Source: Candidatus Cloacimonadota bacterium
Lineage (GTDB): Bacteria; Cloacimonadota; Cloacimonadia; Cloacimonadales; WRIO01
Assembly (NCBI GenBank): GCA_020532185.1
Contig: JAJBBH010000091.1
Span: forward strand, 1 to 37,056
Length of the DNA: 37,056 nt
Direction: 5' to 3'
Positions within the stretch are counted from its first letter, which is position 1; every line of letters begins with the position of its first letter. Positions 17,223 to 25,826 of this stretch are shown here, piece by piece. A program made the position numbers and the translations under genes. The notes beneath the pieces were generated by a model. The model was not told the origin of the DNA, ran no database searches, and saw nothing but the letters and a program-made list of their open reading frames with translations.

Positions 17223-18214
17223 TGAATAGTAAAAAAACAGAAAACCAAGTAGATAAATCTGACAGAGATACTCAGTTAAAAAAGTTTTATCGAAGTGAGT
17301 TTGAGCTATATGAAGAGTGCATGGATATTGCTCAAGAAAAAGATGCACAAGAAAAGGTTTTTAAAGCTTATGAAAGATTATTAAAAGCATATTATAAGAA
17401 CCTGAGAATGAGTTTGAAGATTACAAATATTGGTGATTCAACACAAAACAAACTTTTAAAAACACAAGAAGCTCTAAGAAATCAAGAAGAAAAATTAAGA
17501 GCAATATTTGACAATGCAATTTCAAGCATCATTACGATTGATCTTCAGGCAAAGTTTTTGTCATACAATAATAATTGGTTACAAATGATAAATCAAGAAG
17601 ATGTGCCTATGGAAGAAAAATACTTTCATGAATTTCTGCATAATGAAGATAAAGAGAAATTCATTGTTGAATTTGACTCTCTAATTAAAAAAGAAAATAA
17701 CTATTTCAGATTGCTCCTTAGGCTATTTGATCAAGAAAAATATTTTTGGTCTGACTGTTCTGCTTCGATTATTCATAACAAAGAAAATAACCCAGAATCA
17801 ATAATTATCATTATTAATAATATTGATGAACAAATCAAAACACAAGAAAAGCTTGCTGAATCTTATTTGCAACTTAAAAATGCACAAGATGAAATCTTAA
17901 AATTAGAAAGAGAAACAACAGCACTGGCAATGGCAGTCACAGCAAATCACGAAATAAACCAACCTTTAATGGTAATTAAAGCCAATCTTGATATGTTAAA
18001 ACTTAAAATTGACCCCAATAATGTTGATACATATATAGATAAATATATGCAAAGAATTGATGAGTCTGTAGATAGGATAAGCTCGATATTAGATAAGTTC
18101 AAGAAAACACAAGAGGTTGAATTTAACGATTATGGTGGAAATACTACTATGGTAAGTTTTAATTACGATTCAGAATTTGATGATGGGCTTGATGACCCGT
18201 TTGACGATTTGTAA
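17222..18214 (+). CDS. PAS protein ending in a histidine-kinase DHp domain, no ATPase domain
   Basis: A 330-residue soluble protein. The N-terminal about 85 residues are helical and charged. A PAS domain (about 90-200) begins 'LRAIFDNAISSIITIDLQAK'. A coiled linker leads to a dimerisation/phosphotransfer hairpin with the H-box 'VTANHEINQPLMVI' (His243) and its second helix 'RISSILDKFKKTQEVEF'. The protein then stops after a very acidic tail (residues 319-330, DDGLDDPFDDL). No N-, G1- or G2-box is present, and no downstream frame continues the gene, so truncation by a simple frameshift is not evident. It may be a phosphotransfer or scaffold partner of the SiaC-like protein. TAATG junction with the previous gene. 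Confidence 0.82.
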   Translation: MNSKKTENQVDKSDRDTQLKKFYRSEFELYEECMDIAQEKDAQEKVFKAYERLLKAYYKNLRMSLKITNIGDSTQNKLLKTQEALRNQEEKLRAIFDNAISSIITIDLQAKFLSYNNNWLQMINQEDVPMEEKYFHEFLHNEDKEKFIVEFDSLIKKENNYFRLLLRLFDQEKYFWSDCSASIIHNKENNPESIIIIINNIDEQIKTQEKLAESYLQLKNAQDEILKLERETTALAMAVTANHEINQPLMVIKANLDMLKLKIDPNNVDTYIDKYMQRIDESVDRISSILDKFKKTQEVEFNDYGGNTTMVSFNYDSEFDDGLDDPFDDL

Positions 18215-18235
18215 TAGCTATATATGAGATAAGAT

Positions 18236-19462
18236 ATGTTTATTTATAATTTATTTTTGAGAATTGCGTATATAGTTTTCTTTCCTATTCTATACTTTTT
18301 ATTTAGAAACAATAATTTTAAACAAAGATTTAGAATAAAAGAACTAAGCTTGACCGACACAATTTGGATACATGCATCATCTATTGGCGAAGTTAATGCA
18401 GTCAAACCTCTTCTTTTAAAACTGATTAGATTATACCCAAGACGCTCTTTTGTAATGACATGCATGACAAAAACTGGCTTGGAGAATGCAAAAAAAATAA
18501 ACAATAAGCTTACTGTTTTGCCATTCCCTTTTGATATGCCGCATATAATAAAAAGATTTGTACGTGTAATAGATCCTTCTCTTATTATACTTGTTGAAAC
18601 AGAGATTTGGCCCAATTTAATAAATATTGCTTATAAGAATAAAATACCTGTCGCTATTGTAAATGGAAGAATATCAGATAAATCTTACCCACGATACCAC
18701 TATACACGTTTCTTTTGGAAAAACATCTTTAAAAAAATTATGATTGTAAATGCACAGTCCGAGAAAGATTCTCAAAGATTTAAGAGTCTTGGAAGTAAAA
18801 ATGTATTAAACTCGAATAACCTTAAATTCTCATGTGATTTTCCAGAATATGATAAAAGTGAATTAAGGAAAGCATGGGGCTTTTCATTCAATGACATTAT
18901 AATATCCTTTGGAAGCACCAGGCCTGGCGAAGAAAAAATAATTATTGATTTAGCAAGACAATTAAAACATGAAATACCTCGTTTAAAGATTATAGTAGTG
19001 CCACGACACCTCCATAGGATAAATGAGGTTAAAAAGCTGTTAAAAAGACATGAATACAGCTTATTTTCTGAGAATATTCACGATAGACTCATTACAATTG
19101 TTGATGAGATGGGTATTTTAACACAAGTATATGCCTTATCAGATATAGCGATTATAGGCGGTAGCTTTTCAAATTTTGGGGGTCATAATCCTCTTGAAGC
19201 TGCAGCATATAAAAATGCTCTGATTATCGGACAATACCATCAATCCTGCCGCGATATTGTTGAAAAACTACATGAAAGCAACGGTATCATTATTGCAGAT
19301 GAAAATAGCCTACACCAAGAAATAACAAGACTTATGAGTAATATTGAAATAAGAAAAATGATTGGTAATAATGCATTTAACGTTATTGAAGCTAACAAAA
19401 ATAGTATTGACCTACACATAAATAATTTGCAAGAAGTAATTAGTATGAAAGAAATAGTATGA
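18236..19462 (+). CDS. waaA: 3-deoxy-D-manno-octulosonic acid (Kdo) transferase
   Basis: GT30 enzyme adding Kdo from CMP-Kdo to the lipid A precursor; its presence indicates an LPS-bearing outer membrane. 408 residues. An N-terminal membrane anchor (about 4-23) is followed by 'IWIHASSIGEVNAVKPLL' with the expected catalytic Glu52. 'VETEIWPNLI', 'FGSTRPGEE' and 'GGSFSNFGGHNPLEAAAY' form the CMP-Kdo-binding half. It follows the signalling operon after 21 bases, in the same direction but without functional link that I can see. The stop overlaps the next start (ATGA). Confidence 0.94.
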   Translation: MFIYNLFLRIAYIVFFPILYFLFRNNNFKQRFRIKELSLTDTIWIHASSIGEVNAVKPLLLKLIRLYPRRSFVMTCMTKTGLENAKKINNKLTVLPFPFDMPHIIKRFVRVIDPSLIILVETEIWPNLINIAYKNKIPVAIVNGRISDKSYPRYHYTRFFWKNIFKKIMIVNAQSEKDSQRFKSLGSKNVLNSNNLKFSCDFPEYDKSELRKAWGFSFNDIIISFGSTRPGEEKIIIDLARQLKHEIPRLKIIVVPRHLHRINEVKKLLKRHEYSLFSENIHDRLITIVDEMGILTQVYALSDIAIIGGSFSNFGGHNPLEAAAYKNALIIGQYHQSCRDIVEKLHESNGIIIADENSLHQEITRLMSNIEIRKMIGNNAFNVIEANKNSIDLHINNLQEVISMKEIV

Positions 19463-20460
19463 TAAAAAAAACTAAAGCATCTTATTGGCATAAGCTTGAA
19501 AATCTAAATATCCAGTGCCAATTATGTCCAAATTTGTGTGTTATTGATAATAATCATAGAGGCATTTGCCGAACAAGAATAAATGAAAATGGTGTTTTGT
19601 ATACTGAAACATACGGTAATATCTGCTCAACAAACATTGATCCTATTGAAAAAAAACCTCTTTTTCATTTTTATCCAAATACAAAAATCTATTCAATCGG
19701 ATGCAACTCATGCAACCTTAGCTGTCAATTCTGTCAAAACTATGAAATTAGTCAATACGAAGTTCCTATCTTATATATAGCACCTGACAAATTACTTGAT
19801 ATGGTGTTGAAAAGTCAAGCAAAATCAATTGCATTTACTTACTCAGAACCGCTAATGATGACAGAATATTTACTTGATTGTCTTCCTTTATTTAAACAAT
19901 ATCAAATAAAAACAGTTTTGGTTTCAAATAGCTTTATTAATGAAAAACCGCTCTTGGATATAATACCCTATGTGGATGCATGGAATGTCGATTTTAAGAG
20001 TATTTCAAATGATTTTTATCATAATATTTGCTCAGCTGATTTAGATATTGTAAAAAGAAACATAAAAATTATTGCAAATAATGCACATTTAGAAATCAGC
20101 TTTTTACTCATACCTACTTTAAACGATAGCGATGAGGAAGTATTGGAAATTGCGTCATTTATTAAATCTATAAATCCAAATATCCCTTTACATATCAATA
20201 GATATCACCCTGCTTATAAAATGCAAATACCTGCAACACCCATAAAAACATTAGTTAATGCTTATGATATTGCAAAAACACAATTAAAATATGTGTATAT
20301 TGGTAATATTGGTAAATCTGATTATAATCAAACTTATTGCCCAAATTGTAATACCCTACTTATTGATAGAAACAATTCCGTTGATTATTCAAAAAGTATA
20401 TCAAACAATATATGTAGCAATTGCAACCATCCGATCTATGGACACTTTTGTAAGTTTTAA
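19459..20460 (+). CDS. amrS: AmmeMemoRadiSam-type radical SAM enzyme
   Basis: A 333-residue radical SAM protein. The iron-sulfur motif CNLSCQFC (about residues 86-93) is preceded by the family-typical 'YGNICSTNIDPIEKKPLFHF' and an N-terminal Cys pair ('CQLCPNLC'). A C-terminal zinc-ribbon-like 'CPNCNTLL ... CSNCNHPIYGHF' closes the protein. These are the marks of AmrS-like proteins, often misannotated as pyruvate formate-lyase activase. The usual partners (AMMECR1 and MEMO domains) are neither fused nor nearby, and the reaction of the family is not firmly known. It overlaps waaA by four bases. Confidence 0.85.
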   Translation: MIKKTKASYWHKLENLNIQCQLCPNLCVIDNNHRGICRTRINENGVLYTETYGNICSTNIDPIEKKPLFHFYPNTKIYSIGCNSCNLSCQFCQNYEISQYEVPILYIAPDKLLDMVLKSQAKSIAFTYSEPLMMTEYLLDCLPLFKQYQIKTVLVSNSFINEKPLLDIIPYVDAWNVDFKSISNDFYHNICSADLDIVKRNIKIIANNAHLEISFLLIPTLNDSDEEVLEIASFIKSINPNIPLHINRYHPAYKMQIPATPIKTLVNAYDIAKTQLKYVYIGNIGKSDYNQTYCPNCNTLLIDRNNSVDYSKSISNNICSNCNHPIYGHFCKF

Positions 20461-20469
20461 GAGAATTAC

Positions 20470-20856
20470 ATGAACTATAGCATTATAAAAGACATTAAGA
20501 ATACTTTATCAAAAGCAGATATAGCGTTAATTATTGTTGTCATTTTAATTTCAACAACTTCTTTATTTTGTCTTGGCTTATCTAAAAAGCCAAACACAAT
20601 TATTGTGCATCTGGATAATAAAGACTTTAATGAATATGATCTCAATAAAGATCAAATTATCGTAATAAATAATCATAACACAGTTGAAATTCGCGATAAG
20701 AAAGTTAGAATGTTATATTCTGATTGCAAAAACCAACAATGTGTAAAACAAGGTTGGTCAGAAAAAGTGCCAATTATTTGTGTACCAAACAAACTAAGTA
20801 TTAAGTTTTCGACCAAAGAATCAACCATTAATCAAGAAATGCTAATAACGTACTAA
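20470..20856 (+). CDS. NusG domain II-containing membrane-anchored protein
   Basis: A 128-residue protein with one N-terminal membrane helix (about 19-38) and an exported NusG_II-type domain. The signature 'NTVEIRDKKVRMLYSDC' followed by 'QQCVKQGWSEKVPIICVPNK' is typical, with two conserved Cys. These are not transcription factors. They are often found beside ApbE/FMN or membrane transport genes and their function is unclear. Here it lies between amrS and a cardiolipin synthase gene with only 1-9 bases between genes, so it is co-transcribed with them. Confidence 0.85.
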   Translation: MNYSIIKDIKNTLSKADIALIIVVILISTTSLFCLGLSKKPNTIIVHLDNKDFNEYDLNKDQIIVINNHNTVEIRDKKVRMLYSDCKNQQCVKQGWSEKVPIICVPNKLSIKFSTKESTINQEMLITY

Positions 20857-20857
20857 C

Positions 20858-22402
20858 ATGAAAAGAATTTTACTGTTAATATTTGTTTTTTTACTCTTGG
20901 TAAGCACATTTTTTTTCATAAGTAGCAAGTTCACCGATAGCGTTACAATAAAGCAAATTAAAGTTATCTCAGTATCAGCTATGAAATGGGTCTTTCTTCT
21001 AATGATCATATCTATTATACTGTTAGTTATAAAAGAAAACTCCAACCCTGTAAAAACATTAGCATGGGTGCAAGTCTTAATATTTCTGCCAGTGATTGGA
21101 TTTATCCTTTATATTGTATTTGGTATCAATTACAGAAAGAAAAAACTATATAAGAAGAAGTCAAAAAAAGACTTTGCAACTATTGACTCGATTATTTTTA
21201 ATAAAAACTTACAAACTAATGACTATTACAATGTTCTAAAAAGTAAAAGTAAAAATGCACACAAACTGATCAATTTACTTTATAATAACAGCAAGGCTGT
21301 TCTTTGTTTATATAACAATATTAGTGTTTTTTATTCTGGAAAAGAGAAAATTGATTCCCTTTTTAAAGATATAGTTGATGCACAATCATCAATTCATTTA
21401 GAATATTTTACAATAATGGACGATAAGACAGGTTATAGATTACAGGAATTATTATTGCAAAAACTGTCTGAAGGAGTGCAAGTACGCATCATATATGATT
21501 CTGTGGGTTGTTGGCGTACTAAAAGAAAATATTGGAATAAAATTAGAGATGCAGGAGGAGAATGCTACCCATTCTCAGCAACTTTTCTTCCTTTCCTCTC
21601 AAGTAAACTAAACTATAGAGATCATCGAAAGATTGCTATTATTGATGGTAAATACGCTTATATTGGTGGCGTAAATATCGGAGATCAATATATGGGTTTG
21701 TCTAAACATTTTGACTATTGGAGAGACACTCATTATAGGGTAACAGGTCAAGCATGTGCTATTATTCAACAAATGTTTTTACTGGATTGGCTGTTTGTGT
21801 CGAAACAAGATGAATTTAAAGCTCAGTTTTTTCCCAAACACAATGTAACTCATTTATGCCCTTTGCAAGTGATTAGCTCTGGTCCTGATTCTGATTGGCA
21901 AAATATTCATCAAGCGTATTTTGAGATGATTTGCAGTGCACGCCAAAAGTTGTATATCCAAACTCCTTATATGTTTTTGGATGAAAGTATATTAATGGCA
22001 TTAAAAATTGCTGGCTTATCAGGAGTTGATGTAAGAATTATTCTTCCTCACAAGTCTGACCATACATTCGTACACTTTGGAACAAAATCTTATTATTATG
22101 AGCTTTTGGAAGCTAATGTTAAGCTATATGAATACACAAAAGGATTTATGCATGCTAAAGTAATTATTGTTGATAATGAGCTTTGCTCGGTAGGCTCTGC
22201 TAATCTCGATATTAGAAGCTTTAGTCAAAATTTCGAAATGAATGCACTTGTTTATGAAGAAAATGAAGTTCAAAGACTTTTGGAAAGCTTTTCCATCGAT
22301 TTAGAAAATAGCATACAAATAAAAATTGAAAACATAAAAAAGAAAAAAGTGTTTCATAGATTTATTGAATCATTTGCAAGGTTATTTTCACCAATATTTT
22401 AA
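20858..22402 (+). CDS. cls: Cardiolipin synthase
   Basis: A 514-residue phospholipase-D-superfamily enzyme joining phosphatidylglycerol molecules, or PG and another phospholipid, to make cardiolipin. Two N-terminal membrane helices (about 4-22 and 29-50, with a third near 60-80 in a PLD-nuclease N-terminal region) anchor it. Both HKD motifs are intact: 'DHRKIAIIDGKYAYIGGVN' and 'HAKVIIVDNELCSVGSAN'. Length is typical of ClsA-type enzymes. One base separates it from the preceding stop. Confidence 0.94.
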   Translation: MKRILLLIFVFLLLVSTFFFISSKFTDSVTIKQIKVISVSAMKWVFLLMIISIILLVIKENSNPVKTLAWVQVLIFLPVIGFILYIVFGINYRKKKLYKKKSKKDFATIDSIIFNKNLQTNDYYNVLKSKSKNAHKLINLLYNNSKAVLCLYNNISVFYSGKEKIDSLFKDIVDAQSSIHLEYFTIMDDKTGYRLQELLLQKLSEGVQVRIIYDSVGCWRTKRKYWNKIRDAGGECYPFSATFLPFLSSKLNYRDHRKIAIIDGKYAYIGGVNIGDQYMGLSKHFDYWRDTHYRVTGQACAIIQQMFLLDWLFVSKQDEFKAQFFPKHNVTHLCPLQVISSGPDSDWQNIHQAYFEMICSARQKLYIQTPYMFLDESILMALKIAGLSGVDVRIILPHKSDHTFVHFGTKSYYYELLEANVKLYEYTKGFMHAKVIIVDNELCSVGSANLDIRSFSQNFEMNALVYEENEVQRLLESFSIDLENSIQIKIENIKKKKVFHRFIESFARLFSPIF

Positions 22403-22457
22403 TGTTATTTTTTATATAAGATCTGTGTTGCATAATCATGATTAAAGGGGGGTTCCA

Positions 22458-25400
22458 ATGAAAAGAGTTTTGATTATTTTTATACTTGTGCTTATGTTAT
22501 CAAGCCTAAATGCAAGAACCATAAAAGTTGGTATATACGAAAATAAACCATTGGTTTATATTGACAGCAAAAAGCAGCCCGTTGGATTGTTTATTGATGT
22601 TTTGGAGTATGTTGCAAAAGAAGAAGATTGGACAATTGACTATGTTTATAGCTCTTGGTATGACTCTTTGGATTTATTAGAAAAAGGCTTAATTGATTTG
22701 TTGGTTGATATTGCATATACTCCCAGCAGAGCTAAACTATATGAATTCAATGATGAGAATGTTTTTTTAAATTGGGGTGTTGTATATGTAAATAATCATG
22801 ACATTAAAAGTATCTTAGACCTAAACAGAATGAATATTGCAGGTGTAAAGGGTGATTTATACTACGAAGAATTTGTTAAATTGCTGACTATGTTTGATAT
22901 TAACTGCAATTTCATACCTGTCAGTGAATACTCTGAATCATTAAAACTTGTAGAAGAAAACTTAGCAGATGCAGGTATAGTAAATCGTCTTTTTGGCTCC
23001 CAAAATCAAAAATATTATAATATTATCAAATCAGATATAATATTTGAATCTTCAGAATTGCGTTATGCAGCTCCAAAGAATAAAAATAAAGATATATTAC
23101 ATATTATTGACTCATATCTAATAAAGATGAAGAATGATAGTAATTCTTTATATTATAAAAGCCTTGAAAATCATATCTCTGGGACAAAACAGGCCAACTC
23201 TTTTTCGAACCATTCATTAGAACTCGATATATCATTTCTAATTATTCTGACAATTAGTTTATGTGCTATTATTATTCTATTGATTTTACTTTATAGATCA
23301 AAAAAACTGCATAAATTATTCCAAACATTGCCACTTGCTTTAAAAAAACAATACCCATATACATACATTCAGTATGATAAAAATTTTAAAATTATAAAAT
23401 CAAACTCAACTACTGAGCTTAACTCTTTTACAACAAGTAATAAGGAACCTCAGAATATCAAAGACTTTCTTGAAACAGATAATAGTTTAATTAATTTTGA
23501 TCACGTAATATATAAGAACATAAAATTTAAAAACAAAAGCTTAATAGATAATCATTTTGCTATTATATTTAGAGATATGAAAAATAAAGCCTATTATGAC
23601 ATGTTTATTTTAGAAAACCTTTCAAGTGCAAAATTACTTAAAACATATCAACAAGAAAATCAGTATCTTGTTGATATATTGCAAAATCTACCAAACCCAT
23701 ATTTAATTTATAATGAAAAAGGTGAGATCGTTAAAGCTAATAAAGCTTTACTGGATTTCAACAAAATATATGAAAACCATTCAACACTAAAAAACCTTTA
23801 TGAGCTGTTCAATCATGATATTATAAAAGAAATTAATGAACATTTCACAATGACTAATAACAGATTTACCAAGCAGACTGAATTAAATCTTACCAATACA
23901 CAAAATGCTCTTGTGAATATTGAAGTAATAAAACTTGAACATACTAATAACGCATTTTTTATAATGTCAATATCAAAAGAAATACAAGCTGAATATGAGG
24001 TTACAAAGATAATAAGCATTATTGATAAGCTACCATATCCCGCATTTATTACAGACGACATGAATATGGTAATAGCTATAAACACAGCTCTATGCCACAC
24101 TTTTAAAATTCAGTCAACCGAAGTTTTAAAAAAGGATACAAAAAGCTTTTTTGACAAAAGTTTTTCAGGTGCTTTTCAATACGAAGACTTTTTATGGGCA
24201 AACACAAATGTTTCATTCTCTGATAATATGCCACAACAAGTAAATATTATGAAAATAAATATTACTATTCAACAACAAAAAAGCGTCAATCTTTTCTTTT
24301 TAAATAAGACAGACCAGATTTGTAACGATGTTTCTGACGGTAATTTATACAGTAATAAGCAAAATCTGGAGTTTATACTTAATCATATTGAAGATATGAT
24401 AGTCTATGTCAATCAGTATGGAGAAATTAAGTATTATAATAATAGTTTCTATGAAAAAAGTATGTCAAAAGAAAAGAGCTTAACTGGCTTGAAGATCTTT
24501 GACATTCTTTATATTAGAAAAAAGAACGAAGAACTAAAAAACTTAATGACAGATAATAGTTTTGACAAAACGGTTGCAATTCATGATTGTGGCATCGAGT
24601 TTTTAATTGGTGATGAAATCAAATTGGAACACATGTCTGTATACTTTAATAAATATATTGATGAATCAAATAAAACAATAGTAATAATTGTAATAAAGGA
24701 TCATTCCAAAATAATTAAGATGCACAAAGAGTTACTTAAACTCAAAAACCTCGATGTACTACAAAAATCAAGCTTAAAAATTGCTAACGATTTTAATAAT
24801 ATACTTACAGCAATAATGGGACATATTTCATTGCTTAAGCTTAGTCATGGAGTGCCTCAATATATGCTCGATAGGATTAATAAAGCTGAAGAAGCTTCTG
24901 TTAAAGCAAAAGAACTGGCATATAAATTGTTCCCGCTGGATCTGCAAATGAATGAACAAGCTCAATACTATAAAGTTGAGGAACTGCTCGAAACAATTTC
25001 TATTGAAGGTTCAAACAATATCTCATTAAATATTCATATTGCAAAGGACATGCCCAAAGTATATATATGCAAAAATAATACAATTAGTGCTATAGGCAAG
25101 ATAATTCAAAACTCAATAGATAGTATGCCTGATGGCGGTGAAATAAATATTACTGCATATAAAACAAAAATTGAGAAGGATAACTTTTACAACTTAGCTG
25201 TTGGAGATTATATAGTCATAAAAATATGCGATACTGGAAAAGGCATTGAAAAAGAATACTTAGAAATTGTTTTTGAACCATATTTTTCATTAAATAATAA
25301 AAATGGGCTGGGACTGACCCAGGCTTTCCATAAACTTGTTAGACAAAATGCTTACCTTAGCCTTAACTCTGAATTAAAAAAAGGAACATGTGCTGAAATA

Positions 25401-25826
25401 ATCCTACCTTGCAGCACGTCTAAATCAAAAGCAACTGATTATGAGCTTGAGCTAAATAAAGATATTAAAGTATTGATCATGGATGATGAACAGCTTGTTT
25501 TAGACGTAGCAAAAGAGTATCTCAATCGACTTGGGTTTCAAACTACAACCACCGAAAACGGCGAAGGTGTAATGCAAATTTTAAAAGAAGACAGTAGTTT
25601 CGATGTTGTTATTCTTGACTTAGTTGTTTCAAACGGTATGGGAGCAAAAGAAACAATAAAACTTTTAAGGAAACAATACCCTGATCTTGTTGTATTCTTA
25701 TCTACTGGGCTAAAGACAGAATTGACTCTTCTTAACTTTAAAAAACATGGTTATAATGACGTAATAGAAAAGCCAATTGACTTTAACATATTAAAAGAGA
25801 AAATATATAGATCTTTAAGAAAATAG
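22458..25826 (+). CDS. Hybrid sensor kinase: SBP_bac_3 sensor, PAS domains, degenerate DHp, ATPase, receiver
   Basis: 1122 residues. Signal peptide (1-19), then a periplasmic solute-binding-protein family 3 sensor (about 20-245, 'IKVGIYENKPLVYID', 'TPSRAKLYEFND'), and a membrane helix (about 256-277). Several PAS-like segments follow (near 395, 520 and 650, for example 'ILQNLPNPYLIYNEKGEIVK'). The DHp reads 'LKIANDFNNILTAIMGH': the phosphoacceptor His of the usual 'AHDFNN' is Asn777 (codon AAC). The ATPase domain keeps 'DTGKGI', 'EPYFS' and 'NGLGL', but the N-box is weak ('KIIQNSIDSMPDGG'). The receiver (990-1122) is complete: MDDE, Asp1054 in 'VVILDLVVSNG', 'LSTG' and 'EKPID'. AGGGGGG precedes the ATG. 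Confidence 0.9.
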   Translation: MKRVLIIFILVLMLSSLNARTIKVGIYENKPLVYIDSKKQPVGLFIDVLEYVAKEEDWTIDYVYSSWYDSLDLLEKGLIDLLVDIAYTPSRAKLYEFNDENVFLNWGVVYVNNHDIKSILDLNRMNIAGVKGDLYYEEFVKLLTMFDINCNFIPVSEYSESLKLVEENLADAGIVNRLFGSQNQKYYNIIKSDIIFESSELRYAAPKNKNKDILHIIDSYLIKMKNDSNSLYYKSLENHISGTKQANSFSNHSLELDISFLIILTISLCAIIILLILLYRSKKLHKLFQTLPLALKKQYPYTYIQYDKNFKIIKSNSTTELNSFTTSNKEPQNIKDFLETDNSLINFDHVIYKNIKFKNKSLIDNHFAIIFRDMKNKAYYDMFILENLSSAKLLKTYQQENQYLVDILQNLPNPYLIYNEKGEIVKANKALLDFNKIYENHSTLKNLYELFNHDIIKEINEHFTMTNNRFTKQTELNLTNTQNALVNIEVIKLEHTNNAFFIMSISKEIQAEYEVTKIISIIDKLPYPAFITDDMNMVIAINTALCHTFKIQSTEVLKKDTKSFFDKSFSGAFQYEDFLWANTNVSFSDNMPQQVNIMKINITIQQQKSVNLFFLNKTDQICNDVSDGNLYSNKQNLEFILNHIEDMIVYVNQYGEIKYYNNSFYEKSMSKEKSLTGLKIFDILYIRKKNEELKNLMTDNSFDKTVAIHDCGIEFLIGDEIKLEHMSVYFNKYIDESNKTIVIIVIKDHSKIIKMHKELLKLKNLDVLQKSSLKIANDFNNILTAIMGHISLLKLSHGVPQYMLDRINKAEEASVKAKELAYKLFPLDLQMNEQAQYYKVEELLETISIEGSNNISLNIHIAKDMPKVYICKNNTISAIGKIIQNSIDSMPDGGEINITAYKTKIEKDNFYNLAVGDYIVIKICDTGKGIEKEYLEIVFEPYFSLNNKNGLGLTQAFHKLVRQNAYLSLNSELKKGTCAEIILPCSTSKSKATDYELELNKDIKVLIMDDEQLVLDVAKEYLNRLGFQTTTTENGEGVMQILKEDSSFDVVILDLVVSNGMGAKETIKLLRKQYPDLVVFLSTGLKTELTLLNFKKHGYNDVIEKPIDFNILKEKIYRSLRK

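Noticed and set aside
19459-20460. Pyruvate formate-lyase activating enzyme
   Set aside because: The YG...DPIEKKPL block and the C-terminal Cys pairs fit AmrS, and no glycyl-radical enzyme gene is nearby.
20470-20856. Transcription factor NusG
   Set aside because: It has a membrane helix and only a NusG_II-type domain with two Cys; the NGN and KOW arrangement of NusG is missing.
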